Shown: positions 24,416 to 33,311, numbered from the stretch's first letter. The stretch: DNA of 64,000 nucleotides from Verrucomicrobiales bacterium (GCA_005809105.1 SYLI01000053.1:1-64000), one strand, 5' to 3'. Numbers and translations: made by a program. Notes: generated from the sequence alone by a model not told the origin.

Positions 24416-26581
24416 CTACGGGCCGCCGCCCTTGGGTCCACCTGCGCCCCCGCCAAAGCCTCCGCCGCCTCCCTGAAACTGCTGGCGCATCTGCGCTTCC
24501 AGCTCCTCGTATTTCTGCACCTGCTCGGCTTTGAGGAAGCCCTTGATTTCCTCGGCAAACTCCTCGCGCGGCTTCTGCATCGCTGCCATCATTTCCTCCC
24601 GCGCAACACCACTGGTGAAGACCTCCCGGATTTTCTGGGTGAGCTTTTGCTGCGCGGCCTCGAACTTGGGCTTTTGCTCCTCGGTGAGATTAAGCTGGGC
24701 CGTATCCACACCCCCGCGCCGGCCGCCACCACCACCGGCTCCTCCAAATCCACTGCCGCCGCCACCGCCGGGCGGCCCCTTCATGCCGTCGCCGCCGGGC
24801 GCAGGCTGTGCGGGGCCCGGCCCGCCGGTCTTCGCCACGCCGCCGTTGGGAGCGGGCACGGGGGCCGCCTTGCTCGCCTCCTGACCGGCCGCAGCCTTGT
24901 CCTGAATCACGCTCCCTTCGATGTTGAGCGCCGCACCCGCACTCGACGGCGAGAGCATCACCAGTTCTCCCTCATCCAGTCCCTTTTTAATCTCGATGAA
25001 TTTCTGGTCGTAGAAACCCACTTCCACCTCGCGCGCCTCCGGGCCCTTGGCGCCCTGGACGAAGCAGAGTGTGCGCCCCTGAACGGTGATGACGCACTGC
25101 ACCGGAACCTTGACGACGTCGACGAGCTGTTTCACCACGATTTCGGCCGACGCAGAAAGGCCCGTGCTGATGCCCTCGGGCAGGGCTTCCTCGATCCAGA
25201 CTTCAGAATTAAACACCTTGACGTTGGCTTGGAAGCGGCTGGTGGAATCGGGCACGGGCGCCACGCGCTTGAGCACGGCCTTAAGGGGCTTGCCGGGCAC
25301 GGAGTCGATCTTCACGTAGGCGCGCATGCCTTCGCGCACCATGCGTCGCACCGATTCGTGAATCTTCACCTCGACCATCAGCGAGTCGGTGCGCGGCAGC
25401 CGGATGAGTTCCTGGCCGCGGCGCGTGGTTTCGCCCTGGCGAATCAACGAGGAGGAGGCGCCAAAGCGCCCGGCATCAACCGCGTAAACCACCAGCCCCT
25501 CCTGGGGCGCGAAGATGCGGCTCTTGCCGAGCTGATCTTCCAGCTCCGCCAGCTTTTGTTGCTCGAGCTTGAGGGTTTTATCGGCCGTGCGCACGCTGAT
25601 CTGGCTCGACGCCAGATTGGCAGCCGACTTCTGCTCGGTGCTCAGCTTGTCAATCTCGCGCTGCTCCACGCGCATGGCCATTTCGCGCTCCTTGATCGGG
25701 AAATCGAACAGGTCATACGCGCTCATGCTCGCACGCAGCATCTTGATGTCGTGCTGCGAGCGGGCAACGTTGGCCTCCTCGCGTTTGACCTCCATGGTGG
25801 AGGCAAAACCCGCCCTCTCCAGCTCGGCGTAGGCCACCAGCTTGGTTTGCGCCAGATCAATTTCCTTCTGGTTCACGGAAATCTTGCCGCTGTAATCCTG
25901 ACGCTGAGTGGGCGCGTCGCTGCTGCGAAACTTCTCCAGCTCGGCCACGGCGTTGGTGAGCGCGATGGACGCCGCCTTGTTGGTGGCGGCCGTGGAGAGC
26001 TTCACGATGTCCAGCTCTTGCATGGCATTGGTGACGCTCTGCTGGGCTTTGGTAACAACGATGTCCTGACTGGCAATCCGCTCGGCCAGCGTGTTGGGGT
26101 CGAGTTTGACCAACAGGTCGCCGGGCAGAGTGATGACGCTGCCCGATGCCAGCTTGTCCCAGTCCACCGTGCGGTTGAGGCGCCGCAGCACCTCCTCGAA
26201 TTCGAGCACCGGCATCTGCAGCCCCGCCGTGCTGTTGTTGCAGAACCGCTGTGCAAGCCCGCTCAACGTGTCGCCTGAGGCCACCGTCTGGGAGCGCGGC
26301 CCCTTGACCTGCGTGCCCTCGGCGATGATCTCCACGATCGTGGAGGCCCCTTCCATTTCATTCACCAGCGTGAGCTTGCTGGTGGAGGCCAGCGTGCCGG
26401 CCTCCACGACCGTGACGAGGAAGTCGCCACGCCCGACCTTGTGGTACTCAATGCCCGGCGCAGCGCTGGTTTCAGCGCGGAAATAACCGCAGCCGCTCCA
26501 CGCGGTCGCCGCCACGATCCCCGCGACCAACAGGCCCCAGAAGCCTGCGTGCGCCGATCTGGCCGGTGATGTCGTTCTCAT
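24416..26581 (-). CDS. HlyD/MacA-type adaptor with LysM-like insertion and LTxxQ-like C-terminal domain, module B
   Basis: Adaptor of 721 residues, about 220 longer than its paralogue. An N-terminal hydrophobic segment (FWGLLVAGIVAATAWSGC) anchors it. The first lipoyl half, STIVEIIAEGTQVKG, is broken at about residue 94 by some 60 residues with a LysM-like pattern (TVASGDTLSGLAQRF; LASGSVITLP to 153), after which GDLLVKLDPNTLAERI resumes. The coiled-coil hairpin, second lipoyl half (IFAPQEGLVVYAVD), barrel and membrane-proximal parts follow, closely matching module A. From about residue 580 it has a Pro/Gly-rich linker and then a helical segment (626-703) with LTEEQ and LKAEQ, resembling the Spy/CpxP LTxxQ repeat, and a final Gly-rich tail. 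Both additions would be periplasmic. Confidence 0.9.
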   Translation of the reverse strand: MRTTSPARSAHAGFWGLLVAGIVAATAWSGCGYFRAETSAAPGIEYHKVGRGDFLVTVVEAGTLASTSKLTLVNEMEGASTIVEIIAEGTQVKGPRSQTVASGDTLSGLAQRFCNNSTAGLQMPVLEFEEVLRRLNRTVDWDKLASGSVITLPGDLLVKLDPNTLAERIASQDIVVTKAQQSVTNAMQELDIVKLSTAATNKAASIALTNAVAELEKFRSSDAPTQRQDYSGKISVNQKEIDLAQTKLVAYAELERAGFASTMEVKREEANVARSQHDIKMLRASMSAYDLFDFPIKEREMAMRVEQREIDKLSTEQKSAANLASSQISVRTADKTLKLEQQKLAELEDQLGKSRIFAPQEGLVVYAVDAGRFGASSSLIRQGETTRRGQELIRLPRTDSLMVEVKIHESVRRMVREGMRAYVKIDSVPGKPLKAVLKRVAPVPDSTSRFQANVKVFNSEVWIEEALPEGISTGLSASAEIVVKQLVDVVKVPVQCVITVQGRTLCFVQGAKGPEAREVEVGFYDQKFIEIKKGLDEGELVMLSPSSAGAALNIEGSVIQDKAAAGQEASKAAPVPAPNGGVAKTGGPGPAQPAPGGDGMKGPPGGGGGSGFGGAGGGGGRRGGVDTAQLNLTEEQKPKFEAAQQKLTQKIREVFTSGVAREEMMAAMQKPREEFAEEIKGFLKAEQVQKYEELEAQMRQQFQGGGGGFGGGAGGPKGGGP

Positions 26582-26584
26582 GAT

Positions 26585-28276
26585 TCAGGGCCCCAGAACC
26601 TGGTCGGGCGGCACGACTTCCTGCTGCTGCACCGGCGGCGCCGCGATGAGCGGTGCCAGCGGCAACAGCGGATCGCGCAGCCAAAAGTCGTCGCCCGTAG
26701 TCTGCAGGATGCCGACGTCCTTGAGCAGATTCAAGCGCGTTGTGTGGTAGTCCACCACGGCCGTAGTGACGGCCAGCTGCGCGCGCAGGAGGGCATCTTG
26801 GGCGGTGATGATGTCGCTCGTACGCACGCCCTGAAATCCGGCGCGCAGACGCAGCTGCGTGGCCAGCAAGTTGCGCCGGGCATTCTCCAGCGCCGCCAAC
26901 TGCGTGGCGTAGTTTTGCCCCTGCCGATCCAGATTGCGCAGCCCCTGTCGCACTTCGTCACGAAGCTGATCGAGCGTGGTGGCCAGCGTGCGCATCTGCC
27001 GCTCAAAGTTGATCTCCGACTGGCGCAGCGCGTTGCGCTCGGTGAGCTGATCGAGCGGAAGGTCCAGCTTCAATCCCGCGTTGGCCCGGTACTGGTCGGG
27101 ACTGAAGGAGGAGTAGAACTGATCCTTCAACTCCATGTCGGCCACGATGGAAAGGCCGGGTTTGAGGTCGTTGCGGGCGACGAACACCTTGCGCTTGGAA
27201 TCCTCGAACTTGTCAATCTGGTTGATGACATCGAGCCGGTTGGTGATGGCCATGCGGTAGGCGGTCTGGTCGTCGAATGGCACGGGGGGCAGGCCGGCGG
27301 TTTCGATTCGGGAGAGCAGCGAGCGATCCAGCCCCACGCGCTCGCCCAGCGGCAGGCTCAGCTGCTGCTTGTAGTCGTCGAGCTGGTTCTGATACGTCTC
27401 CACGCCTCGGATGTAATCGAGCTTCGCGCGGTATTCGCTCTCCAGCGACTGCTCGCGCTCAAACTCCGCGCTGAGCCCGGCGCGCACGCGCGTTTCCATC
27501 TCGCGGCGGAAAACGATGCGTGACTGGTAGTTGGTGTAGTACTGGCGGACATTTTCCGCCTGCCTCAAAAGCGAGTAGTAGTCGCGGATGATATCCACGG
27601 CGAACTGCTTCTGGTAATGGCTGAAGCTGCGAATCTCGTACACCACATCGCGTTCGGCCTGTGTCAGCACTTCGGCGGCGATGTCGGCCCCGGCGCCGCG
27701 AAGCAGCGGCTGGGTGAGGCTCAGCGTAATGCTGGGCACCTTGGGTTTGGTGCCGTCAAAGAAGAACACCAGATCGTTGGCCAGCGTGGCACCGAGTTGG
27801 CCACCGGCCAGCAGCGCCTTCTTCAAGGTCGCGTCGGCGTCGCCATCCAAGGTGGTCTTGCCCGTGGTGGAGGATCGATCCGCGCCTGCGTCCACCGTGG
27901 CCTTGGTGAACTTGAGGGCGAACTGATGGCGCGTGCCCGTGAGTGAGAGCGCCTGCAGATAGAGCTTCTCGCGATTGAACTGATAGGTTCGGTTGTGCCG
28001 GACGGCCGTGCGCATGGCCTCGGCCAGCGGCAGGACACGCTGGCCACCTTGATACCGGTCCAACACTACATCGGTGCCGTTGACGTCCTCAGGGGCGCGC
28101 GCGGTGACCGGGGTGTCGATGCGAAACCGGTTGGTGTCGCCTAGGAGTTGCGCCCGCCGGGCGTCCAGAATTCCGTAAACCTCGGAGTCGGCCTGCGCAT
28201 GATACCGGTCGGCGCTGCACCCCGTCCACGAGAGGGTGCCCAAGACCGCAACGGTGGCTGCAAGGCGCCACATCAT
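26585..28276 (-). CDS. TolC-like outer membrane efflux lipoprotein, module B
   Basis: Outer-membrane factor of 563 residues from ATG 28276 (MMWRLAATVAVLGTLSWTGC), lipid Cys20. It shares with module A the post-Cys segment (ADSEVYGILD), the YQGGQRVLPLAEAM region and two OEP units (SITLSLTQPLLRGAGADI; GLKLDLPLDQLTERNALR). The open frame extends to 28414 through sequence that looks non-coding. First gene of the eight-gene efflux run, only 3 bp before the adaptor gene; its promoter should be within 28277-28600. Confidence 0.88.
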   Translation of the reverse strand: MMWRLAATVAVLGTLSWTGCSADRYHAQADSEVYGILDARRAQLLGDTNRFRIDTPVTARAPEDVNGTDVVLDRYQGGQRVLPLAEAMRTAVRHNRTYQFNREKLYLQALSLTGTRHQFALKFTKATVDAGADRSSTTGKTTLDGDADATLKKALLAGGQLGATLANDLVFFFDGTKPKVPSITLSLTQPLLRGAGADIAAEVLTQAERDVVYEIRSFSHYQKQFAVDIIRDYYSLLRQAENVRQYYTNYQSRIVFRREMETRVRAGLSAEFEREQSLESEYRAKLDYIRGVETYQNQLDDYKQQLSLPLGERVGLDRSLLSRIETAGLPPVPFDDQTAYRMAITNRLDVINQIDKFEDSKRKVFVARNDLKPGLSIVADMELKDQFYSSFSPDQYRANAGLKLDLPLDQLTERNALRQSEINFERQMRTLATTLDQLRDEVRQGLRNLDRQGQNYATQLAALENARRNLLATQLRLRAGFQGVRTSDIITAQDALLRAQLAVTTAVVDYHTTRLNLLKDVGILQTTGDDFWLRDPLLPLAPLIAAPPVQQQEVVPPDQVLGP

Positions 28277-28600
28277 CGCGGTCGGTTTTGATCCATTTTC
28301 CAAGCCATTCCTCGGTGTGCGGCAGCTCAAATAGACGCTCGCTGCGCCCAAAATGCTACCGCACCGTGAGCTCGACTTTGAGAAATCGCTTACGGTGCGA
28401 GTGCAGATTCTCACTAGTAAGTCGCCAGAAATCGCCGCGACTTTACCCCAAATCCACTGCCCTCCCCGAGCCCATTACCTCAGGAATCCTTCCGAAATGC
28501 CAGCCTAAAGCTCCCCTGACGCGCCCCCGCTTGACACGGCTGATAAGCTCCACGCTCCGATTTTGTCAGCCCCAGCCAGGGAAGGTTTGAGAAAAAGAGA
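28277..28600. other. Divergent intergenic region, efflux operon / kinase
   Basis: 324 bp upstream of both the minus-strand efflux operon and the plus-strand kinase gene. It contains an imperfect inverted repeat at 28360-28399 (listed separately) and a TTGACA at 28531-28536 that resembles a -35 box for the kinase gene, but no acceptable -10 hexamer lies 16-18 bp downstream. No small gene or structured RNA is recognisable. Confidence 0.6.
28360..28399. promoter_or_regulatory. Inverted repeat, possible operator
   Basis: CGCACCGTGAG (28360-28370) and CTTACGGTGCG (28389-28399) are complementary at ten of eleven positions, with an 18-bp AT-richer spacer. It lies 84 bp upstream of the efflux operon start. 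The spacing and symmetry suit a dimeric repressor or a weak hairpin; no regulator gene is adjacent. Confidence 0.35.
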
Positions 28601-29437
28601 ATGACAGGAAAGTTTGGAGATTATCAGCTGCACGAATTGCTCAACAGCGGCGGCATGACGGAGATTTGGTCGGCCACCGATGCCCGGGGCCGGTTGGTGG
28701 CACTGCGCCGCCTTCAGACGGGCTCCCTGCGGGGATCGGCGCCAAAGCTCTTTAAACATGGACGCGAGGTGCTGGAAAAACTGGCGCGGCACCCACACAT
28801 CGCCGGCATGCTCGACCACGGCAAGGTGGACGGCATTCCCTTCATGGCGCTCGAACTCATCCGCGGCGCCAACCTGCGCCAATGGACCCTGCGCGAGGAT
28901 TCCATCATCGACGAGAATGTGTCCGACGTCATCGTCGGCATGGCCGATGCCCTCGATCACCTGCACTCCCACGGCTGGATGCACTTGGATGTGAAGCCGG
29001 AGAACGTGATGGTGGACCTTCGCGGCCACACCTATCTCATCGATTTTGACACCGCCCGGAAGATTCCCCGCAAGCCCAAGGAATTTGATGTGGCATCGGG
29101 CACGCCTGCCTACATGCCGCCCGAACAGCTCCTGGGCCGCCCGCTCGACCATCGTGCCGACATCTACGCCTTCGGAGTCACGGTGTTCGAGCTGCTCACA
29201 CGGCGCAAGCCCTTCGAAGGCGACCGGCCCGATCTCACCCGGCAGAACCAGCTCAACGAACGCTTCCCCGTGCCGAACGCCAGTCAGTTCAACCCCGCCG
29301 TTCCCGCGCGCCTCAACGCCATCCTGCGGAGCTGCCTAGAATACCAGGCGGAGAAGCGCTACCCCAACATGACTGTCCTTAACGCCCAGCTTCACACCGT
29401 GCTGGGAGTGGAAAACGTGCGCGACAAAGCCCGCTAG
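28601..29437 (+). CDS. Protein kinase-like protein with degenerate ATP-binding motifs
   Basis: Single kinase domain of 278 residues without membrane segment. Positions of the family motifs are clear but several differ: the Gly-rich loop is NSGGMTEIW; the beta-3 VAIK motif reads VALR (33-36), so the usual ATP-anchoring Lys is Arg; HRD is HLD (128-130) with the catalytic Asp kept, and KPEN (132-135) intact; DFG is DFD (148-150), keeping the metal-binding Asp. The activation segment end GTPAYMPPEQ and DHRADIYAFGVTVFELLT are standard. It may be a weak kinase or a pseudokinase that acts as a scaffold. ATG 28601 has AAAAAGAGA just upstream. The stop shares the palindrome CTAG with the convergent ABC gene. 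Confidence 0.85.
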   Translation: MTGKFGDYQLHELLNSGGMTEIWSATDARGRLVALRRLQTGSLRGSAPKLFKHGREVLEKLARHPHIAGMLDHGKVDGIPFMALELIRGANLRQWTLREDSIIDENVSDVIVGMADALDHLHSHGWMHLDVKPENVMVDLRGHTYLIDFDTARKIPRKPKEFDVASGTPAYMPPEQLLGRPLDHRADIYAFGVTVFELLTRRKPFEGDRPDLTRQNQLNERFPVPNASQFNPAVPARLNAILRSCLEYQAEKRYPNMTVLNAQLHTVLGVENVRDKAR

Positions 29438-31350
29438 CCGGCCAATGCCGCCATGCCGCCGGCCGTGATGCCCTGGCGCCGGGCCATGCGGGCAAAGACC
29501 CCATCACGACGCAGCAGCTCCTCGAATGCCCCCTGCTCGATCACCCGCCCCTCCTCCAGCACGATGATCTGATCCATGCCGCGCAGTGTGGACAGGCGGT
29601 GCGCGACGCAAATCACCGTGCGTCCCTCTTCCAACTTTTCGAGGGCCGCCTGCACCTCCGCCTCCGCGTTCGAGTCCAGCGACGCCGTGGCCTCGTCCAG
29701 AATGAGGATGGGTGCCTGCCTCACAAACGCGCGCGCGATGGCGCTGCGCTGGCGCTGCCCGCCCGAGAGCCGCGTGCCCTGCTCGCCCAGCCGCGTGTCG
29801 TACCCCTGCGGCAGCTGCATGATAAATTCGTGCGCGTGGGCCGACCGCGCCGCCGCGATGATTTCCTCGCGCGAGGCCTCGAGCCTGCCGCAGGCGATGT
29901 TTTCCGCCACCGTCTGGTCGAACACCACCACCTCCTGGCTCACCAGCGCCATCTGGCCGCGCACGCTGGCAAAGCTCGCATCGCGCAGGTCCACGCCGTC
30001 CACCGTGATGCGCCCGGACTGCGGGTCGTAGAGCCGCAGCAGCAGGCTCGCCAGCGTGCTCTTGCCCGTGCCGCTCTCGCCGGCCACGCCCAGCCGCGTG
30101 CCCTTGCGAACCACCAGGTCCAGCCCGCGCAGCACCGGCTCGCGCTCGTAGGCAAAGCCGACCCGCTCCATCGCAAGCTCACGCGCCAGCGGGGGGATGG
30201 CCAGCGCGCCGGCCTTCTCCCTCACCGTGGGCTCCGCCGAGAAAAGCCGCTGGAGCATGCCCACGCCCACCGAGGCCTCCTGATAGTAGGTGTTGATGTG
30301 CGCGAGCTTCTTGAGCGGCTGGTAGAGCATGAGCAGGCCCGTCAGGAAACCCACGAGCTCGGGCACCGTCTTGCCGGTGTAAAACACGAACACCACCACC
30401 GCGCCCAGTCCCGCCACGCCGATGAACTCGATGAGCGGGTTCTGCAACGACCGCGCCTGCATCTGCTTCAAGCCCACCCGCGCCAGCCTTCCGTAGAGAT
30501 CCGCGAACCGGCCCAGCTGCCAGCGTTCCAGCCCGTAGGCCTTCACGGTCTTGGGGTTGCCGTACACCTCCACCATCAGGCTGTCCTGCCCCGCGCCCGC
30601 CTCGTAGCCGCGCACGGCCACGCGCCGCAGCTTGCGCGCGATGCGCCCGATGGGCAGCAGGCTCAGCGGCAGAAACAGCAGGCCCAGCAGTGCGAGCTGC
30701 CAGTCCAGCACGATCAGCGCCACCGCGATGCTGAGAAGCGTGCACGGCTCCTTGACGGCGTCGCTCACGCCATAGCGCATGCACGTGTTGAGCGCGCCGA
30801 CGCCGGTGTTGAGGATCATCGTGTGGTCGCCGATCTTCCGCGCCGTGAAGTAATCCAGCGAGAGGCGCTGCAATTGCCGGTGGGCCGCCAGCTTGAGGTC
30901 GCGGACGGCGTGTACGCTGGCCCACTCCAGACAGTACGCATTGCCGTAGCTCATGGCGCCGCGCAAGCCCACCAAGAGCGGCAAAAGCAGCAGGCCGCCC
31001 AGCGCCTGCGGCCAATCCAGCTTGCGCCCGGCGCGGGGAAGCCACTCATCGAGCCACGATTTAACCTCCAGGTTAAGCTGCGCCAGTCTCTCGGGCGCGG
31101 GGGTTGCTGCAGCGACATTGGCCGCTGAATGCGCTTGGGGTGATTCCAGCCGTTCAAAGAGGGTCTTGGTGCCCCAGACGAAGCTGGCGTTGATGAGGCC
31201 AAAGGCCACGCCAAAGGCCACGCCCAGCGCCATGCGCACGCGGTAGGGGCGGAAGAAGGGCCACGCGAAACGGAAGACGCCGCGCAGTCGCTGCAAAAAC
31301 GTCTCGCTCGTTTCGGGGCGCGCGGGGGCGTTGGGTGGGAGCGCATCCAC
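29434..31350 (-). CDS. ABC exporter, MsbA/multidrug type (TMD-NBD fusion)
   Basis: Half-transporter of 638 residues that would act as a homodimer in the inner membrane. Six predicted helices span about residues 35-370 (first FRPYRVRMALGVAFGVAFG). The nucleotide-binding domain has Walker A GESGTGKSTLASLLLRLYDP, signature LSGGQRQRSAIARAF, Walker B ILILDEATASLDSNAEAEVQ and the switch His in CVAHRLST. Lipid A core flippase MsbA and drug exporters share this form; without experiment they cannot be separated. The GTG at 31350 is the start; the nearest ATG is out of frame. It diverges from the metal-linked operon with 95 bp between. Confidence 0.9.
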   Translation of the reverse strand: MDALPPNAPARPETSETFLQRLRGVFRFAWPFFRPYRVRMALGVAFGVAFGLINASFVWGTKTLFERLESPQAHSAANVAAATPAPERLAQLNLEVKSWLDEWLPRAGRKLDWPQALGGLLLLPLLVGLRGAMSYGNAYCLEWASVHAVRDLKLAAHRQLQRLSLDYFTARKIGDHTMILNTGVGALNTCMRYGVSDAVKEPCTLLSIAVALIVLDWQLALLGLLFLPLSLLPIGRIARKLRRVAVRGYEAGAGQDSLMVEVYGNPKTVKAYGLERWQLGRFADLYGRLARVGLKQMQARSLQNPLIEFIGVAGLGAVVVFVFYTGKTVPELVGFLTGLLMLYQPLKKLAHINTYYQEASVGVGMLQRLFSAEPTVREKAGALAIPPLARELAMERVGFAYEREPVLRGLDLVVRKGTRLGVAGESGTGKSTLASLLLRLYDPQSGRITVDGVDLRDASFASVRGQMALVSQEVVVFDQTVAENIACGRLEASREEIIAAARSAHAHEFIMQLPQGYDTRLGEQGTRLSGGQRQRSAIARAFVRQAPILILDEATASLDSNAEAEVQAALEKLEEGRTVICVAHRLSTLRGMDQIIVLEEGRVIEQGAFEELLRRDGVFARMARRQGITAGGMAALAG

Positions 31351-31445
31351 GCGCCTTGCCTAGCACGCCACGCGGCGGTTGGCCAACGCCAAAACCGGAG
31401 GAGAAAACGGTTGTCATTGCGGGCCACATCCGCACAATCCACCCC

Positions 31446-33311
31446 GTGAATCCCGCGCGGTTTAAGCCCCTGCTGTTTTTGCCGCTGTGCCTGTGCCTCT
31501 GCGCCCTGAAGGGCCGCGCGGCGGTGCTGCAGGTGCGGCCCGGTGCCGTCAATCAGGTGTCGGTGGTGCAGGAGGGACAGGTGCTGGCGGTGTATGGCGG
31601 CCCCGCCACGGCGGAGTGGCTGCTCATGACCGACGCCCGGCGCGACGCAGGCTGGTCGCTGCCCCGGGGCGCACAGACGCGCGTGGCCGCGCCGCAGGCG
31701 GCGCGCGAGCACATCGAGAAGCCCGACCAATTCTGGGCGGCGTTTGTCACCAACCGTTTTCATGACTACGCGCAGCAAACCACCAAGGTGCTGGCCGAGC
31801 CGGCGGCCGTGGCGCGGTGGGTGAAAGAGGGCGACGTCATCGAATGGCGCGGGTTGAGCTGGCGTGTGCTCGACACCCCGGGGTTTGCGCGCGGCAGCGT
31901 GTCCTACGTCGCGCTGCTGGAGGGAAAGACGACCGTGTTCACCGGCGACCTCATTTACAGCGATGGAAAAATTCTGGACCTCTACAGCCTGCAGGACGCC
32001 ATTCCCGAGGCGAAGGTGGGGGGCTATCACGGCTACGGCGGGCGGTTGGGCGATCTCATCCAAAGCCTGCGCAAGATTCGCGCATTGAAGCCCGATCAGC
32101 TGGTGCCCGCGCGCGGCCCGGTCATTCTGGATCCGCTGCCGGCGATTGACCGCCTCATCGCCCGCTTGCAGGCGTTGTACAAGAACTACCTCTCCACCAA
32201 CGCGCTGCACTGGTATTTCAAGGAGGAGCGGATGCGGCTCTGCGGAGAGCGCGTGCTGGGGGACGGCGCGGCGGTGGAACTGATGCCCTACTCGCTCAAC
32301 ATCCCCGCACCCGACTGGGTGTTTAATCATTCCACGAGCCGCCTCTTGATTTCCGACGACGGCCACGGCTTCCTGCTGGACTGCGGCTACCAGCGCGTCA
32401 TCGACGCCGTGAAGGATCTTCAGGCCAAGAATCTGGTGAAGAAGGTCGAGGGCATCTTTGTCACCCACGCGCACGACGACCACAGCGACATGGTTCAGAA
32501 GGCCTCCGAGGTGTTTGGCTGTCCCATCTACGCGACGGAGGAGTACGCCGACGTACTCACGAATCCGGGCGCGTACCACCTGCCCGCACTCTCCTTCAAT
32601 GCCATGAAAAACCTGCGCGCCATGAAGGACGGTCAGAAGCTGGCGTGGCGTGGGCTGAACCTCACCTTCCACTATTACCCCGGCCAGATGCTCCACCACG
32701 GCGCCCTGCTCGTTGAAAAGAAGGGCCACGCGCCCATCTTTTTCATCGGTGATTCCTTCGCGCCTTCCGGACTGGACGACTACTGTCTGCAGAACCGCAA
32801 CCTGCTTCACGAAAACTCGGGCTATCTATACTGCCTCAAAAAACTCGGCCAGTTGCCCGAAGGCTGCTGGCTCATGAATGAGCACATCGCGCCGCTGTTC
32901 CGATTCAGCGACAAGGAGCGCGCCCATCTGGAGAAACGCTATCGCGAGCGCATCGCCCTCCAGCGCGATCTCTATCCTTGGGATGACCCCAACTACGGCG
33001 TGGACGAGCAGTGGGCGGTGTTTTACCCGCGCGTGGCCACCGCCGGAACCGACCGCCTCGCCACGGTGGAGTTGCGCGTCACCAACCACTCGCCCAAGAG
33101 CCGCACCTTCCAACTCACCCCGCGCGCGTGGAATGGGGCCGCCGTGGTCGGCGCGTGCGATCCCCTCACAGTGGTGTCGCGCCAGACTGGCGTTCGTCGC
33201 GTCACGGTGCGGCTGCCTGCCGGCATCGCGCGTGCCTTGGTGACGGCGGGCGTGCAGTCGCCGGGCATGGAATTTCGCGACTGGGTCGAGGCGCTCGTCG
33301 TGGCTCCGTGA
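31446..33311 (+). CDS. Exported protein with two metallo-beta-lactamase-fold domains, the first degenerate
   Basis: 621 residues from GTG 31446, with signal peptide FKPLLFLPLCLCLCALKGRAA. Two metallo-beta-lactamase-like domains follow. In the first (about 40-225) the metal motif position reads TDARRDA (62-68) instead of THxHxDH, and the next ligand motif DTPGH is DTPGF (143-147), although VFTGD is kept, so metal binding is probably lost. In the second (about 275-500) the motif is intact: THAHDDH with histidines at 341, 343 and 346, PGQMLHHGALLVE and FFIGDSF. The C-terminal 100 residues are beta-rich (ATVELRVTNHSPKSRTFQ). The in-frame sequence upstream to 31335 has no start with a better ribosome site. 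First gene of a five-gene run; the next start overlaps its stop by GTGA. Confidence 0.82.
   Translation: MNPARFKPLLFLPLCLCLCALKGRAAVLQVRPGAVNQVSVVQEGQVLAVYGGPATAEWLLMTDARRDAGWSLPRGAQTRVAAPQAAREHIEKPDQFWAAFVTNRFHDYAQQTTKVLAEPAAVARWVKEGDVIEWRGLSWRVLDTPGFARGSVSYVALLEGKTTVFTGDLIYSDGKILDLYSLQDAIPEAKVGGYHGYGGRLGDLIQSLRKIRALKPDQLVPARGPVILDPLPAIDRLIARLQALYKNYLSTNALHWYFKEERMRLCGERVLGDGAAVELMPYSLNIPAPDWVFNHSTSRLLISDDGHGFLLDCGYQRVIDAVKDLQAKNLVKKVEGIFVTHAHDDHSDMVQKASEVFGCPIYATEEYADVLTNPGAYHLPALSFNAMKNLRAMKDGQKLAWRGLNLTFHYYPGQMLHHGALLVEKKGHAPIFFIGDSFAPSGLDDYCLQNRNLLHENSGYLYCLKKLGQLPEGCWLMNEHIAPLFRFSDKERAHLEKRYRERIALQRDLYPWDDPNYGVDEQWAVFYPRVATAGTDRLATVELRVTNHSPKSRTFQLTPRAWNGAAVVGACDPLTVVSRQTGVRRVTVRLPAGIARALVTAGVQSPGMEFRDWVEALVVAP

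Noticed and set aside
28531-28600. Sigma-70 promoter for the kinase gene (TTGACA at 28531)
   Set aside because: No acceptable -10 hexamer at the right distance.
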